Assembly (NCBI GenBank): GCA_965225715.1
Contig: CBDDBK010000002.1
Span: 248,001-312,000, forward strand
DNA length: 64,000 nt
From: CBDDBK01 sp965225715
Lineage (GTDB): Bacteria; Bacteroidota; Bacteroidia; Cytophagales; Flammeovirgaceae
Direction: 5' to 3'
Positions 25,639 through 35,148 of the stretch are shown here, in pieces. The translations under genes were made by a program, and so were the position numbers. Under the pieces are notes generated by a model. It was not told where the DNA came from. It saw nothing but the letters and a program-made list of their open reading frames with translations, and made no database searches. Position 1 is the first letter of the stretch, and each line of letters opens with the position of its first letter.

Positions 25639-27906
25639 ATGACTTTTGATCTAGATATGATAAAAGCTGTTTATACTCGCTTAGATGATAGAGTTCGGGC
25701 TGCACGTAAAATTTTAAAACACAGTATGACCTTGTCAGAAAAGATTTTATATTCTCACCTTTATCAAGGCGCAGCTCAATCAACATATCAAAGAAACATA
25801 TCTTATGTTGACTTCACTCCGGATAGAGTAGCACTTCAAGATGCTACGGCTCAAATGGCTCTTCTTCAATTTATGCAAGCTAATAAACCTAAAGTAGCTG
25901 TACCTTCAACCGTTCATTGTGATCATCTCATTTTGGCTAAAAAAGGAGCTGATATAGATTTAATCGATGCTAGAAAAGTAAATAGTGAAGTTTATGATTT
26001 TCTTTCTTCCGTATCTAATAAATATGGTTTAGGATTTTGGCAACCAGGTGCAGGTATTATTCATCAAGTTGTTCTTGAAAATTATGCTTTTCCTGGTGGT
26101 ATGATGATAGGAACAGATTCCCATACACCTAACGCAGGTGGTCTGGGTATGATAGCAATAGGTGTTGGTGGTGCCGATGCTGTTGATGTTATGGCTGAAA
26201 TGCCATGGGAACTTAAATTTCCAAAATTTATTGGAGTAAAACTAACAGGTAAACTAAATGGATGGACATCACCGAAAGATGTTATTTTAGCTGTAGCCGG
26301 TATTTTAACAGTTAAAGGTGGAACAGGAGCCATAGTAGAATATTTTGGAGAAGGTGCTGATGCTTTATCTTGTACAGGCAAAGGAACAATTTGTAATATG
26401 GGTGCTGAAATTGGGGCTACAACTTCAATTTTTGGATATGATGATAATATGAAAGACTACTTAGAGGCAACAGGTAGAGCTGATGTAGCTGCTTTAGCTC
26501 AAAAACATAAATCTAATCTTCGCCCTGATGATGAAGTCATTGCTAATCCAGAAAAGTATTATGATCGGGTTATTCATTTGGATTTATCAACTTTAGAACC
26601 CCATGTTAACGGACCTTTTTCACCTGACAGAGCCTGGAAATTATCCAAATTTGCTAAAGCTGTAAAAGAAAATAACTTTCCTAAAAAATTAGAAGTTGGT
26701 TTAATTGGTTCTTGCACAAATTCTTCTTATGAAGATATGACCAGAGCAGCTTCTATTGCTAAACAAGCGACCGAAAACAAAATAAAAGTTCAGGCAGAGT
26801 TTACCATAACACCGGGTTCCGAAACAGTACGCTATACTGCTGAAAGAGATGGTATTTTGCAAGTATTTAGAAATATTGGAGGGAAAGTTTTAGCCAATGC
26901 TTGCGGACCTTGTATCGGACAATGGGCAAGGCATACTGATGACCCTAAACGCAAAAACTCGATTATAACCTCTTTTAACCGTAATTTTGCTAAACGTAAC
27001 GATGGAAACCCCAATACTCATGGTTTTGTAGCTTCTCCTGAAATTGTTACTGCTTTTTCTATCGCTGGTGATTTAACATTCAATCCAATGACCGATACTT
27101 TAATCAGTGAAGATGGTAAAAAAATAAAATTAGAAGCACCTAAGGGGTTAGATTTTCCACCTAAAGGATATGGTGTAGAAGATCCCGGATATCAAGCTCC
27201 GGCCGAAGATGGAAGCAATATAAACGTTAGTATAGATACTGATTCCGATCGTCTGCAACTTTTATCTCCTTTTTCTGCTTGGGAAAAAACAGATTTAAAA
27301 GGTTTGAATATTTTATTAAAGGCTTACGGAAAATGTACGACCGATCATATTTCTATGGCAGGACCTTGGTTAAAGTTTAGAGGACATATTGATAATATCT
27401 CCAATAATTGTTTTATTGGGGCTATTAACGCTTATAATAAAAAAGCTAATCAGGTTAAAAATCAGCTTACCGGTGAATATGGTGAAGTACCTGATGTTGC
27501 CAGAGCTTATAAAGCTGCAGGTATTGGTACTGTTGTTTTTGGAGATGAAAACTATGGAGAAGGCTCTTCGAGAGAACATGCTGCTATGGAACCGCGTCAT
27601 TTGGGTGTTAGGGCTGTTATTGCAAGGTCTTTTGCCCGAATTCATGAAACTAATCTTAAAAAGCAAGGTATGCTTGGACTAACTTTTGCCAACCCTGCTG
27701 ATTATGACAAAGTTCAAGAAGATGATACCGTAGATATTATAGGTTTAAATAATTTTGCACCTAAAAAACCTCTAACCGTTGTGCTTAATCATAAAGATGG
27801 TTCAAAAGACGAATTTTTGGTTAAGCATACATATAATGATATTCAAATAGAATGGTTTAAAGCTGGTTCTGCTTTAAATAAAATTAGAAATGAACAACAA
27901 TTATAA
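25639..27906 (+). CDS. acn: Aconitate hydratase (mitochondrial-type)
   Basis: 755 residues. 4Fe-4S cluster cysteines are in IGSCTNSSYEDM and ANACGPCIGQW; other landmarks are TVHCDHL, GTDSHTPNAGGLGMIAIGVG, the swivel-domain NYGEGSSREHAAMEPRHLG and the arginine of ARSFARIHETNLKKQGMLGL. It interconverts citrate and isocitrate in the TCA cycle. The ATG at 25639 gives the expected N-terminus. The 5' leader holds a small TTTGGG...CCCAAA hairpin at 25574-25593. No other TCA gene is adjacent. A terminator follows. Presence of aconitase argues against the most metabolically reduced Bacteroidota symbionts. Confidence 0.95.
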   Translation: MTFDLDMIKAVYTRLDDRVRAARKILKHSMTLSEKILYSHLYQGAAQSTYQRNISYVDFTPDRVALQDATAQMALLQFMQANKPKVAVPSTVHCDHLILAKKGADIDLIDARKVNSEVYDFLSSVSNKYGLGFWQPGAGIIHQVVLENYAFPGGMMIGTDSHTPNAGGLGMIAIGVGGADAVDVMAEMPWELKFPKFIGVKLTGKLNGWTSPKDVILAVAGILTVKGGTGAIVEYFGEGADALSCTGKGTICNMGAEIGATTSIFGYDDNMKDYLEATGRADVAALAQKHKSNLRPDDEVIANPEKYYDRVIHLDLSTLEPHVNGPFSPDRAWKLSKFAKAVKENNFPKKLEVGLIGSCTNSSYEDMTRAASIAKQATENKIKVQAEFTITPGSETVRYTAERDGILQVFRNIGGKVLANACGPCIGQWARHTDDPKRKNSIITSFNRNFAKRNDGNPNTHGFVASPEIVTAFSIAGDLTFNPMTDTLISEDGKKIKLEAPKGLDFPPKGYGVEDPGYQAPAEDGSNINVSIDTDSDRLQLLSPFSAWEKTDLKGLNILLKAYGKCTTDHISMAGPWLKFRGHIDNISNNCFIGAINAYNKKANQVKNQLTGEYGEVPDVARAYKAAGIGTVVFGDENYGEGSSREHAAMEPRHLGVRAVIARSFARIHETNLKKQGMLGLTFANPADYDKVQEDDTVDIIGLNNFAPKKPLTVVLNHKDGSKDEFLVKHTYNDIQIEWFKAGSALNKIRNEQQL

Positions 27907-27941
27907 TTAAATTGTTAGTGTAAGTAATTTAAGATTATTTT

Positions 27942-27972
27942 AAAAGGACAAGGTTATGCCTTTTCCTTTTTT
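27942..27972 (+). terminator. Rho-independent terminator after aconitase
   Basis: AAAAGGACAAGG-ttatg-CCTTTTCCTTTT, a 12-bp stem with one mismatch, ending in a run of T, 36 bp after the stop codon. Confidence 0.75.
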
Positions 27973-27990
27973 ATAACTTTCACTATTTAA

Positions 27991-28077
27991 TATAGTCACG
28001 TCTACACCACTTAAAAAAAGGGTTTTTAGAGCTTTTATGATTTTGAAAATTCATTTTTCTTAAATAAAATAGCATAG
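27991..28077. repeat. Dispersed ~90-bp repeat, copy G
   Basis: TATAGTCACGTCTACACCAC to TCTTAAATAAAATAGCATAG, reverse orientation, clean TATAG ends. A second half copy (ATAGTCATCTCAAATAAAAT, 28151-28181) follows and is cut by the IS1 insertion. Confidence 0.6.
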
Positions 28078-28181
28078 TTCAGAATATTTCTGGGAAAAGT
28101 AATGAATTTTGGGATTTTTAAATTTTCCAAGTAATTACTCGAGATCTGAAATAGTCATCTCAAATAAAATAAGGATTTTTG

Positions 28182-29008
28182 GGTGGTGTTGTAGAAAGTA
28201 TGATTTAAGGAAATATTTTTGATATTGAGACATTTAGAGTTAAATTTGTTCATTTGTTTCACCCAAATAAGACAAAATGACGATAGAAATAACCCTAAAA
28301 TGCCCCAAATGCGAAGGGAAAGATATAAGAAAAAATGGAAGAACTAAAAGGAAGAAGCAAAATTATGAGTGTAAAAGCTGCGGTCGGCAGTTTATAGCTC
28401 CTCAGGAGCTGAGTTATCGAGGGTGTCAAAAAGGAATAACTGAGCGGGTTAAACATATGCTTGTCAGACGAGTAGGTATTAGGGATATTTTTGAATTAGA
28501 AGGTATTAGCCCTAAAAAAGTTTTATCTATTCTTGCCAATACCACGGTTTCTATCAAGCCCAAACAACGTTTTTATGCTAGCTTAGAGGTTGATGAGCTT
28601 TGGTCTTATGTGAAAAAGAAGGGGCAGAAATACTGGTTGATTGATGCGTATTGTCGTCAGAGTGGCGAGATAGTTTCTTGGACTTGGGGCAAGCGTGATC
28701 GCAAAACAGTGCAGCGTCTATGGTCTAGTTTAAAGGCTCTTGGTGTTGGTTTCAAAGAAGTTTGTACCGATAACTGGGAGGCATTTAAAGGGGGCTTTGA
28801 AGATTGTAAGCATTTGATAGGCAAATGTTTTACAAAGGGTATAGCGGGTAATAATTGTCGTCTGCGTCATCGAATCAGCCGTTTAGTTCGTAGAACCTGT
28901 TGCTTTTCTAAAAAGAAGTCTAATCATCGCAAAGCCAGATGTTAGCTTTCTTTTATATCAATAACGGGCATGTGTAAAATTTGACATCATATTTTGTATA
29001 ACACCACC
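28182..29008 (+). mobile_element. IS1-family insertion sequence, copy 2
   Basis: 827 bp between GGTGGTGTTGTAG and GTATAACACCACC. It interrupts a half copy of the dispersed repeat (left flank AAGGATTTTTG). The right flank CAAAATTTTA is not a direct repeat of the left. Confidence 0.92.
28277..28945 (+). CDS. IS1-family transposase, copy 2
   Basis: 222 residues, differing from copy 1 at only a few positions (FIAPQE for FISPQE, SWTWGK for SWAWGK, DNWEAFKGG for DNLEAFKGV). N-terminal zinc finger CPKC...CKSC, then the DDE domain. Same short KKSNHRKARC end as the other copies. The near identity points to recent copying; the retained DNW in the second catalytic motif makes this copy a better candidate for activity than copy 1. 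Confidence 0.9.
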   Translation: MTIEITLKCPKCEGKDIRKNGRTKRKKQNYECKSCGRQFIAPQELSYRGCQKGITERVKHMLVRRVGIRDIFELEGISPKKVLSILANTTVSIKPKQRFYASLEVDELWSYVKKKGQKYWLIDAYCRQSGEIVSWTWGKRDRKTVQRLWSSLKALGVGFKEVCTDNWEAFKGGFEDCKHLIGKCFTKGIAGNNCRLRHRISRLVRRTCCFSKKKSNHRKARC

Positions 29009-29076
29009 CAAAATTTTATGTCGTTTTTGACTTTTTTACCGAACTATTGAATTTTAACGACTTAAATCAATTATAT

Positions 29077-29796
29077 CTATAAACTACAATCGTATTTATT
29101 AATATCTAAAGCGACTAAATACCATTCTTGATTAGAATCCTGTCCTAAATAAAATAGAACTTCATGTTGGGTAAGCGATAAAGCAATAGCAATTTCTTTT
29201 TCTTTTTTTTGACAAGAAGCTATATCTTTTTGAGTATAAGGGATAGCCAATTTGATGGCTTGCTTATAGGCTTTGCTTAACATTTGAGGATCTGATATAA
29301 GATCATAAAAAATTCCAGATTTACTAAACCCTTTATCACAATTAAATTTTGGGAGTTTACGTGCCAAATCTGACATTTTTTCCTTAGAAAAATGTTTTCC
29401 TAAGGTTTTCCAATGTCTTTCAAATTCTGCCAAGTTATCACTATTTACCCAATCAATTAGATTCGTAGTACCGGGGCGGTGGATAAAATAAAAACCTTCT
29501 TTAGCATTTTCTAATAAGGCATTACCAAAAGATTCTGTTGTTCCAGAATTAAAATATTTTTTTATATGGTTATATAAATTATTTGTATCAATAGGTATTT
29601 CTACCTCTTTTATTTCAGCTTTTTTATTTTCTATACTTTTTACTTCTTCTACTTCTTCTAAAGTGTCTGAATAATTTTCTTCAATTAAAGCATCCAGAGA
29701 GTCTAACTCTTTTTGGGAATGAGCATTATTTGCTTTTTTACCACATTGGGAAAATAAAAAAATAATAAAAAAACTAAGTGTATAAAACTTATTCAT
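29077..29796 (-). CDS. Predicted lipoprotein of unknown function
   Basis: 239 residues. The signal peptide MNKFYTLSFFIIFLFSQCGK ends with a Cys suggesting lipidation (FSQC, a loose lipobox). An acidic spacer (about 30-70) precedes a folded part with YFNSGTTESFGNALLENAKE, GFYFIHRPGTTNLIDWVNSD and CQKKEKEIAIALSLTQHEV, and a closing WYLVALDINKYDCSL. I do not recognise the family. Divergent from the gene at 30124, with a 327-bp shared upstream region. Confidence 0.65.
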   Translation of the reverse strand: MNKFYTLSFFIIFLFSQCGKKANNAHSQKELDSLDALIEENYSDTLEEVEEVKSIENKKAEIKEVEIPIDTNNLYNHIKKYFNSGTTESFGNALLENAKEGFYFIHRPGTTNLIDWVNSDNLAEFERHWKTLGKHFSKEKMSDLARKLPKFNCDKGFSKSGIFYDLISDPQMLSKAYKQAIKLAIPYTQKDIASCQKKEKEIAIALSLTQHEVLFYLGQDSNQEWYLVALDINKYDCSL

Positions 29797-30123
29797 TGTC
29801 TTAATGGCAATTTTTAGTAAAATATATATTTTGCCTTAAAGATAAAAAACTTATTGGATAGAATAAACCTTATTTTACTAAAAATATAAAAGGTTAAATT
29901 TAGATTATTGGGTAGAGATAATAATAATTCTTTATATATTTATTTTCCTGTTCAATAGTTTATTAAACAAAAGTTATTAACTTACACAAAAAAATATTGA
30001 CAGAGAATTTAGTCTTCAATAATCTCTGACAAGAATAAAACACTTAACTTTTATATATTACTTTATAAAAGTTTTGTCTTGTACTCTAAATTTGTGACAT
30101 TAACTTATTAATCATTATATAAT
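29797..30123. other. Divergent intergenic region
   Basis: 327 bp, AT-rich, no ORF and no copy of the dispersed repeat recognised. It should carry promoters in both directions. A TAAATTTG -7 box lies at its right end for the rightward unit. Confidence 0.5.
30087..30094 (+). promoter_or_regulatory. Putative Bacteroidota -7 box upstream of the 30124/hisF pair
   Basis: TAAATTTG matches TAnnTTTG and lies 30 bp before the start codon at 30124. A clear -33 TTG at proper spacing is not visible. Confidence 0.4.
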
Positions 30124-30738
30124 ATGCTTACAGACACCGAAATAGCGATTTTACTTCGAGATGAAAACACATATAGTGAGGTCATTAGTTTAAAGAAAAA
30201 AATTTTAAAAAAAGATCTATCTCTGTTACATATTGGAGATGATGATTTTGTGGCTTTAGTATTAATGTCTCCAACTATCGGCATAGCTTTAGCTAATGAC
30301 AGTCTAAGTCACTTTGAACAAACTAGCTTATTAAGAAAAGCAAGGACCTTGTCTCATGGTGGGTTTTTTCATAAAAAAGATCCCATTATCAAATCTTTAA
30401 ATTTTTTGATAGAAAACTTTAAAGATTGGGAAAGTGGTTGTTATCAACTGGTTAAAGTTATTTTACACAATACATTAAGTGATAATAAAATTCTTTATGA
30501 CGATTTGAAAAAACCTGAATATTCAACAGGAGAGTTTGAAAAAGATATCCTTAATGCACCTTATATATTCATTAAACTATTAACTTTTTTATTTCTCATT
30601 GGTGAGGATGATATTCTAAATATAGGTATGATTCATAGGATAGAGTATAAAAAAATATTAACAATAGGTGAAGAATTAGATCTAAATAATATGCCTATTT
30701 TTAAATCTTTTTGTGATGCTTTTACTGTAATTGATTAA
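30124..30738 (+). CDS. Hypothetical protein, probable operon partner of hisF
   Basis: 204 residues, no signal peptide or membrane segment. Mostly helical composition: MLTDTEIAILLRDENTYSEV, SPTIGIALANDSLSHFEQT, KARTLSHGGFFHKKDPIIKS and ENFKDWESGCYQLVKVILHN. I do not recognise the family. It lies 38 bp upstream of hisF on the same strand, so the two are probably co-transcribed; whether the products work together cannot be said. Confidence 0.7.
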   Translation: MLTDTEIAILLRDENTYSEVISLKKKILKKDLSLLHIGDDDFVALVLMSPTIGIALANDSLSHFEQTSLLRKARTLSHGGFFHKKDPIIKSLNFLIENFKDWESGCYQLVKVILHNTLSDNKILYDDLKKPEYSTGEFEKDILNAPYIFIKLLTFLFLIGEDDILNIGMIHRIEYKKILTIGEELDLNNMPIFKSFCDAFTVID

Positions 30739-30776
30739 AAATAAAACTTTTAAAAGTTTTAGAAATAACTGCATGT

Positions 30777-31538
30777 ATGCTAACAAAACGCATTATCCCT
30801 TGTTTAGACATTAAAGATAGAAAGACAGTTAAAGGCGTTAATTTTAAAAATTTGCGCTATGCCGGTGACCCTGTTTTATTAGCTGAACAATACAGTAGAT
30901 TAGGTGCCGATGAACTAGTATTTTTGGATATTACTGCTACGATCGAAAAGCGAAAAACTTTAGTGGAACTAGTAAAAGATATATCTAAGTCTCTTAATAT
31001 ACCTTTTACTGTAGGTGGTGGTATTCAAAGTATCGAAGATGTAGAACTATTATTAGAAAATGGTGCCGATAAAATTAGCATTAATTCTTCAGCTGTTAAA
31101 AATCCAAATTTAATAAATCAACTTTCTAAAAAATTTGGTTCTCAATGTATAACTGTTGCAGTAGATACTAAATTAATAAATAAAAAGCATACCGTCCACG
31201 TGCAAAGTGGACATATACCAACATCTTTAAATACCTTTGAATGGACTAAAGAAATAGTAGAAAGAGGTGCAGGTGAAATTCTTTTAACTTCTATGAATCA
31301 TGATGGTATAAAAAATGGTTTTGCCATTGAACTAAGCGACAAAATCACCAAAAGTGTAAGTGTACCTGTGATTGCTTCTGGAGGTGCGGGGAGCATGTCT
31401 GATTTTTATGAACTTTTTAAAAATAATTCAGCTGATGCTGCTTTAGCAGCCAGTATATTCCATTTTGGAGAAATTGATATTCCAAAACTTAAAAAATATC
31501 TCAATAAAAAAGATATTTCAATACGGCTTGAAAATTAA
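30777..31538 (+). CDS. hisF: Imidazole glycerol phosphate synthase cyclase subunit HisF (or HisF-like)
   Basis: 253-residue TIM barrel. The start MLTKRIIPCLDIKDRKTVKG carries the family's CLD motif and catalytic Asp11, and the second catalytic Asp (residue ~130) is in ITVAVDTKLI. Phosphate-binding loops are FTVGGGIQS, KISINSSAVKNP and VIASGGAGSMSDF. HisF with HisH converts PRFAR plus glutamine-derived ammonia to IGP and AICAR. No hisH or other his gene is present, so it is an orphan. It might instead serve a HisF-like role, as WbuZ does in surface-sugar amidination, where it pairs with a HisH homologue. Confidence 0.85.
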   Translation: MLTKRIIPCLDIKDRKTVKGVNFKNLRYAGDPVLLAEQYSRLGADELVFLDITATIEKRKTLVELVKDISKSLNIPFTVGGGIQSIEDVELLLENGADKISINSSAVKNPNLINQLSKKFGSQCITVAVDTKLINKKHTVHVQSGHIPTSLNTFEWTKEIVERGAGEILLTSMNHDGIKNGFAIELSDKITKSVSVPVIASGGAGSMSDFYELFKNNSADAALAASIFHFGEIDIPKLKKYLNKKDISIRLEN

Positions 31539-31838
31539 CTAATTCTGAAACATGACCCTAAAACTTAAAATAAAAAGCTATACTCTTAGCTCAAATTTAA
31601 AACTTGACATAAGAGCAAACCAGATGATATTTTTCTTGAAGTCATTGACAATGAGAAAATATTCTCTTTTTAATTTTAATAGTAAGGCTATAATTGTAAA
31701 GAGTTCTGGACTACTTAATTATTTACTAATAAACTTTATAAAATGTACTTCCCGTTTCACTTCGCATAGACTTTTCTTATCATTTCCAATAGTTGAGATT
31801 TTTCTTTTATAACAAAGATTTTTATATTTCATAGATAT

Positions 31839-34800
31839 TTACTTTTTTTCAAAATATAATTTTGTACTGTTAATAAGTTTTGATAACAAATTATAGTACA
31901 AGGCGACAATTAGCAAAAATGTCATAAACCATATAGCCCCTACATTAAAGGAGAAGGTATTAAAAAAAGTATTAAACATCGTCTTTTTGGGTGCAAAAAA
32001 ATGAGTTCTATAATTTAAAAAAGATGTTTTATAAGGTTCATTATAAATTGGATCTATAATTTGTAAAAGCTGGTTTTTATGTATAATAATTTTTTGAGAT
32101 GCTTTGGCATTTTTTACAACATCTGTCAAACTTTCATTATAATACTTTTCTCTAAATGAAGATAATGATGTACCCTTGGGAAGGGTTTTTTGCAAGACAT
32201 ATAGTACTGAGTCTTTTTTATCATTGGCTAATGTAAAAAGTTGATTATAATACTCTGATGCTCCAATAGTGAATTTTAAAAGTCTTTCTATATTATCCTT
32301 ATTAAAATTTTTGTAATCTAACAAATCTTTCAGTTCTGTATTATATATTTTTTGAGCATATGTATCTTTTTTAAATTCATTTTTTAATATTAAAAGATTA
32401 TGTCTAATCACTTTATTGGTAGAATCACTACGGTCTGAAGCTATTAATTCAGAAGTATTATAGATAATCTCTTCTAATTTAGGAACCCAATAACTTGTTT
32501 TAAAATTATTTTGACTTTCTTGTTTTTCTAACTCAAAAAGGTATTTAAAATATTTGTTATCTTTATATTGGTAGTAAGCAATTGCTTCATAAGCCCAACG
32601 ACTTACCATTATATCTGCTACTAAAGGTACTGTACCTTTTTCACTTACAATTTGGTTTAATTTATCATAATTAAAGATTAATCCACTTAAGATGAGTTGT
32701 GGTATCAATAGCAAAGGTATAAGAATGTATATTGTAACAGCAGAATTGAAAGCGGATGAGATGTTTAAACCTAAAACATTTGCATGACAAGAGATAGAAA
32801 ATAAAATTATCCAATATGCTGTATTCATACCTTCAATACCCAAAATAAAATGCCCAATAACGACAAATGTCAATGTTTGAACAGCCGATAAAGTGAACAA
32901 AATAATTATTTTGGAAATGATATAGCTAAGTTTGCTTAAATTCAGAAATCTCTCCCGTTTTAATATTTTTCGATCTTTTATAATCTCTTCAGCGCTAATG
33001 GTTAATCCTAAAAATAAAGCAACAATAATGCTCATTAAGATAAATGCAGGTATATTTTCATTAAGTTCAAAAATATAGTGATCTTTTTCAGGTTCTATGT
33101 ATCTGATAATAAGAGCAAGAATAACAGCCAATAAAGGTGCTTCAAGTAAGTTAATAGATACATATTGTTTATTAGCTATTTTAGATAAGAAATCTCTAAT
33201 AGTAAAAATTGAGATTTGTTTGAGCTTCGAAGGTATATGTAAACTCTTTGAAGGTAATTTGTTTATATCTTCTACTTTATTATTTATATCAAAAGATTTT
33301 AAAAAACGATTATGCCATTCTGTAGGATCTATTTTTCTTTTTCCTGTAAACTGTCCAAATTCATCAACAACCTCTAATTCCATAATATTGAATATCTGTT
33401 CAGAGTTTACATTACCACAGGTCATACATTGTCCTCGTTCACTATCAACTTCTCCTGTTTCTTTTTTAAAATAAACAATAGCTTCTATTGGATTTCCATA
33501 AAAAGTAGGATAACCTCCAGAATCCATGATAAGCATTTTATCAAAGATTTTATAAATTTCAGAGGATGGTTGATGAATAATAACAAAAACAAGTTTACCT
33601 TTTAAGCTTAATTCTTTTAAAAGGTCCATAACATTTTCAGAATCCCGAGATGAAAGACCTGAAGTAGGTTCATCAACAAAAAGTATTGCTGGTTCTCTGA
33701 TAAGTTCTAAAGCTATATTCAATCTTTTACGTTGTCCTCCACTAATCATTTTATTAAATATGCTTCCAACTTTTAAATCTTTGATTTTTAACAACCCTAG
33801 ATTATCCAGAGTGTTAATAACTTTTTTACTTATTTCTTCTTTAGATAAGTTTTTAAAACATAGTCTTGCATTATAATATAGGTTTTGATACACTGTTAAT
33901 TCTTCTATTAAAAGATCATCTTGAGAAATATATCCAATAATACCTTCTAAATATTTTTTTTGGGTGTGTAAGCTATAACCATTAATTAAAACTGCGCCTT
34001 TAGATGGTTTTTCTAAACCTGCTAAAACATTGAACAAAGTTGTTTTACCAGCTCCTGAGACTCCCATAATTCCTATTAGATTGCTACTAGCTTCAGATAG
34101 GTTAATATTTCGAAATCCTATAGATTTATCTGGAAATTGGTATTCTAAATTTGTAACATTATAAGAAATATGATCTAATATTTGATCACTATTATAGGTA
34201 GACACCAAATCACTATAGAATAAAGAAGCGCCTTTAGGCGTTTTAAAAACACTTCCAGAAGAAAATAAGATAATATTATGTCTTTTAATAGCTTGTCCAT
34301 TTAATATAACTTCATGACTGCCGTTATATTTAGTAAAATAAAGCCCAACACTTTTGACCTTTAAAAATAATATTTCACCATCTAAAGTTTGAGAATCAAT
34401 ATATTTAATTTTATTACATTCAGAAGGTGGCGGCGTCTCATCAAAAAGAAGAACATCTTCATAGTTGAGGCTAATAATATCGTCTCTGGTAACAAAGTTT
34501 TTGATATGTTCATGTTCTTCTTCAGGAATATTAAAAGTATCTGCTACTGTCTGAATAATAGACATTCGCTCTGGAGCAAAGTTTTTATCAGCATTTAACA
34601 TCTCTAATAACTTGACCAAAACGATGACTTTTTGTTTTTGATCAAGAGTTTTATTAATTCTTCTACAAAGTGCTAAGGTTTTAACAGATTCGGCTACGCT
34701 AACTTTGTCTTTATCGCGAACTCGTTTTCTTTTTTCCTTCGTAAAATTATCATACAAAGAAATATATTTTTTAATAGTTTGGGTATCTAAACGTTCTTTA

Positions 34801-34904
34801 AAAAATGTAATCACATAATCTCTTTCTTGTCTAGATACACCTTTATCTTGTTTAGAAATAATAGCAAACAAGCGTGTTAAAGCAATTAATATTTCCTCAC
34901 TCAT
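31839..34904 (-). CDS. ABC transporter (ABCG-like half transporter) with N-terminal TerB and FHA-like domains
   Basis: 1021 residues. Residues 1-150 are a TerB-like helical domain (SKQDKGVSRQERDYVITFF). About 175-240 look FHA-like (DGEILFLKVKSVGLYFTKYN). The ATPase has Walker A GVSGAGKTTLFN near 281, signature ISGGQRKRLNIALEL near 386 and Walker B AILFVDEPTSG near 407. An ABC2-type permease with about six membrane segments (LLAVILALIIRYI, FILMSIIVALFLGLTI, ... WFMTFLLIVALYYN) spans 580-1015, including a large soluble loop at about 780-960. siaC and siaB lie directly upstream on the same strand, suggesting phospho-signalling control through the FHA-like domain (inference). The substrate is unknown. 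Confidence 0.85.
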   Translation of the reverse strand: MSEEILIALTRLFAIISKQDKGVSRQERDYVITFFKERLDTQTIKKYISLYDNFTKEKRKRVRDKDKVSVAESVKTLALCRRINKTLDQKQKVIVLVKLLEMLNADKNFAPERMSIIQTVADTFNIPEEEHEHIKNFVTRDDIISLNYEDVLLFDETPPPSECNKIKYIDSQTLDGEILFLKVKSVGLYFTKYNGSHEVILNGQAIKRHNIILFSSGSVFKTPKGASLFYSDLVSTYNSDQILDHISYNVTNLEYQFPDKSIGFRNINLSEASSNLIGIMGVSGAGKTTLFNVLAGLEKPSKGAVLINGYSLHTQKKYLEGIIGYISQDDLLIEELTVYQNLYYNARLCFKNLSKEEISKKVINTLDNLGLLKIKDLKVGSIFNKMISGGQRKRLNIALELIREPAILFVDEPTSGLSSRDSENVMDLLKELSLKGKLVFVIIHQPSSEIYKIFDKMLIMDSGGYPTFYGNPIEAIVYFKKETGEVDSERGQCMTCGNVNSEQIFNIMELEVVDEFGQFTGKRKIDPTEWHNRFLKSFDINNKVEDINKLPSKSLHIPSKLKQISIFTIRDFLSKIANKQYVSINLLEAPLLAVILALIIRYIEPEKDHYIFELNENIPAFILMSIIVALFLGLTISAEEIIKDRKILKRERFLNLSKLSYIISKIIILFTLSAVQTLTFVVIGHFILGIEGMNTAYWIILFSISCHANVLGLNISSAFNSAVTIYILIPLLLIPQLILSGLIFNYDKLNQIVSEKGTVPLVADIMVSRWAYEAIAYYQYKDNKYFKYLFELEKQESQNNFKTSYWVPKLEEIIYNTSELIASDRSDSTNKVIRHNLLILKNEFKKDTYAQKIYNTELKDLLDYKNFNKDNIERLLKFTIGASEYYNQLFTLANDKKDSVLYVLQKTLPKGTSLSSFREKYYNESLTDVVKNAKASQKIIIHKNQLLQIIDPIYNEPYKTSFLNYRTHFFAPKKTMFNTFFNTFSFNVGAIWFMTFLLIVALYYNLLSKLINSTKLYFEKK

Positions 34905-34961
34905 ATAATAATACTTAAACTAATGGCGCAATAATTTTAATTGTTAAATCAAAAGTCTTGT

Positions 34962-35148
34962 TATAGCAATGCTATTTTTATCTGGGAAAGATTTATTTTT
35001 ATTATCAATATATTTTGCAAAAATCCTTTTTTCAAATGAAATGACTATATAGCTTTGCCATTAAAATTAAGGAGAGAATGTTTTCTCATCATCAATGACT
35101 TAAATATCTAAAACTCCATTTTCCCTTTTTCTATTTGAGATGACTATA
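34962..35148. repeat. Two tandem copies of the dispersed ~90-bp repeat (H1 and H2)
   Basis: H1 (34962-35048) runs TATAGCAATGCTATTTTTAT to CAAATGAAATGACTATA. H2 (35047-35148) starts again with TATAGCTTTGCCATTAAAA and ends TTGAGATGACTATA. They share the TATA junction, as expected for a repeat whose target or end is TATA. They lie between the ABC transporter and siaC. Confidence 0.6.

Noticed and set aside
28182..29008. IS1 target-site duplication
   Set aside because: Flanks TTTTTG and CAAAAT are inverted, not direct, repeats; no 8-9 bp duplication is present at any of the three copies.
31552..31812. 86-codon ORF just after hisF
   Set aside because: Low-complexity, basic/hydrophobic translation typical of AT-rich non-coding DNA; no family resemblance.
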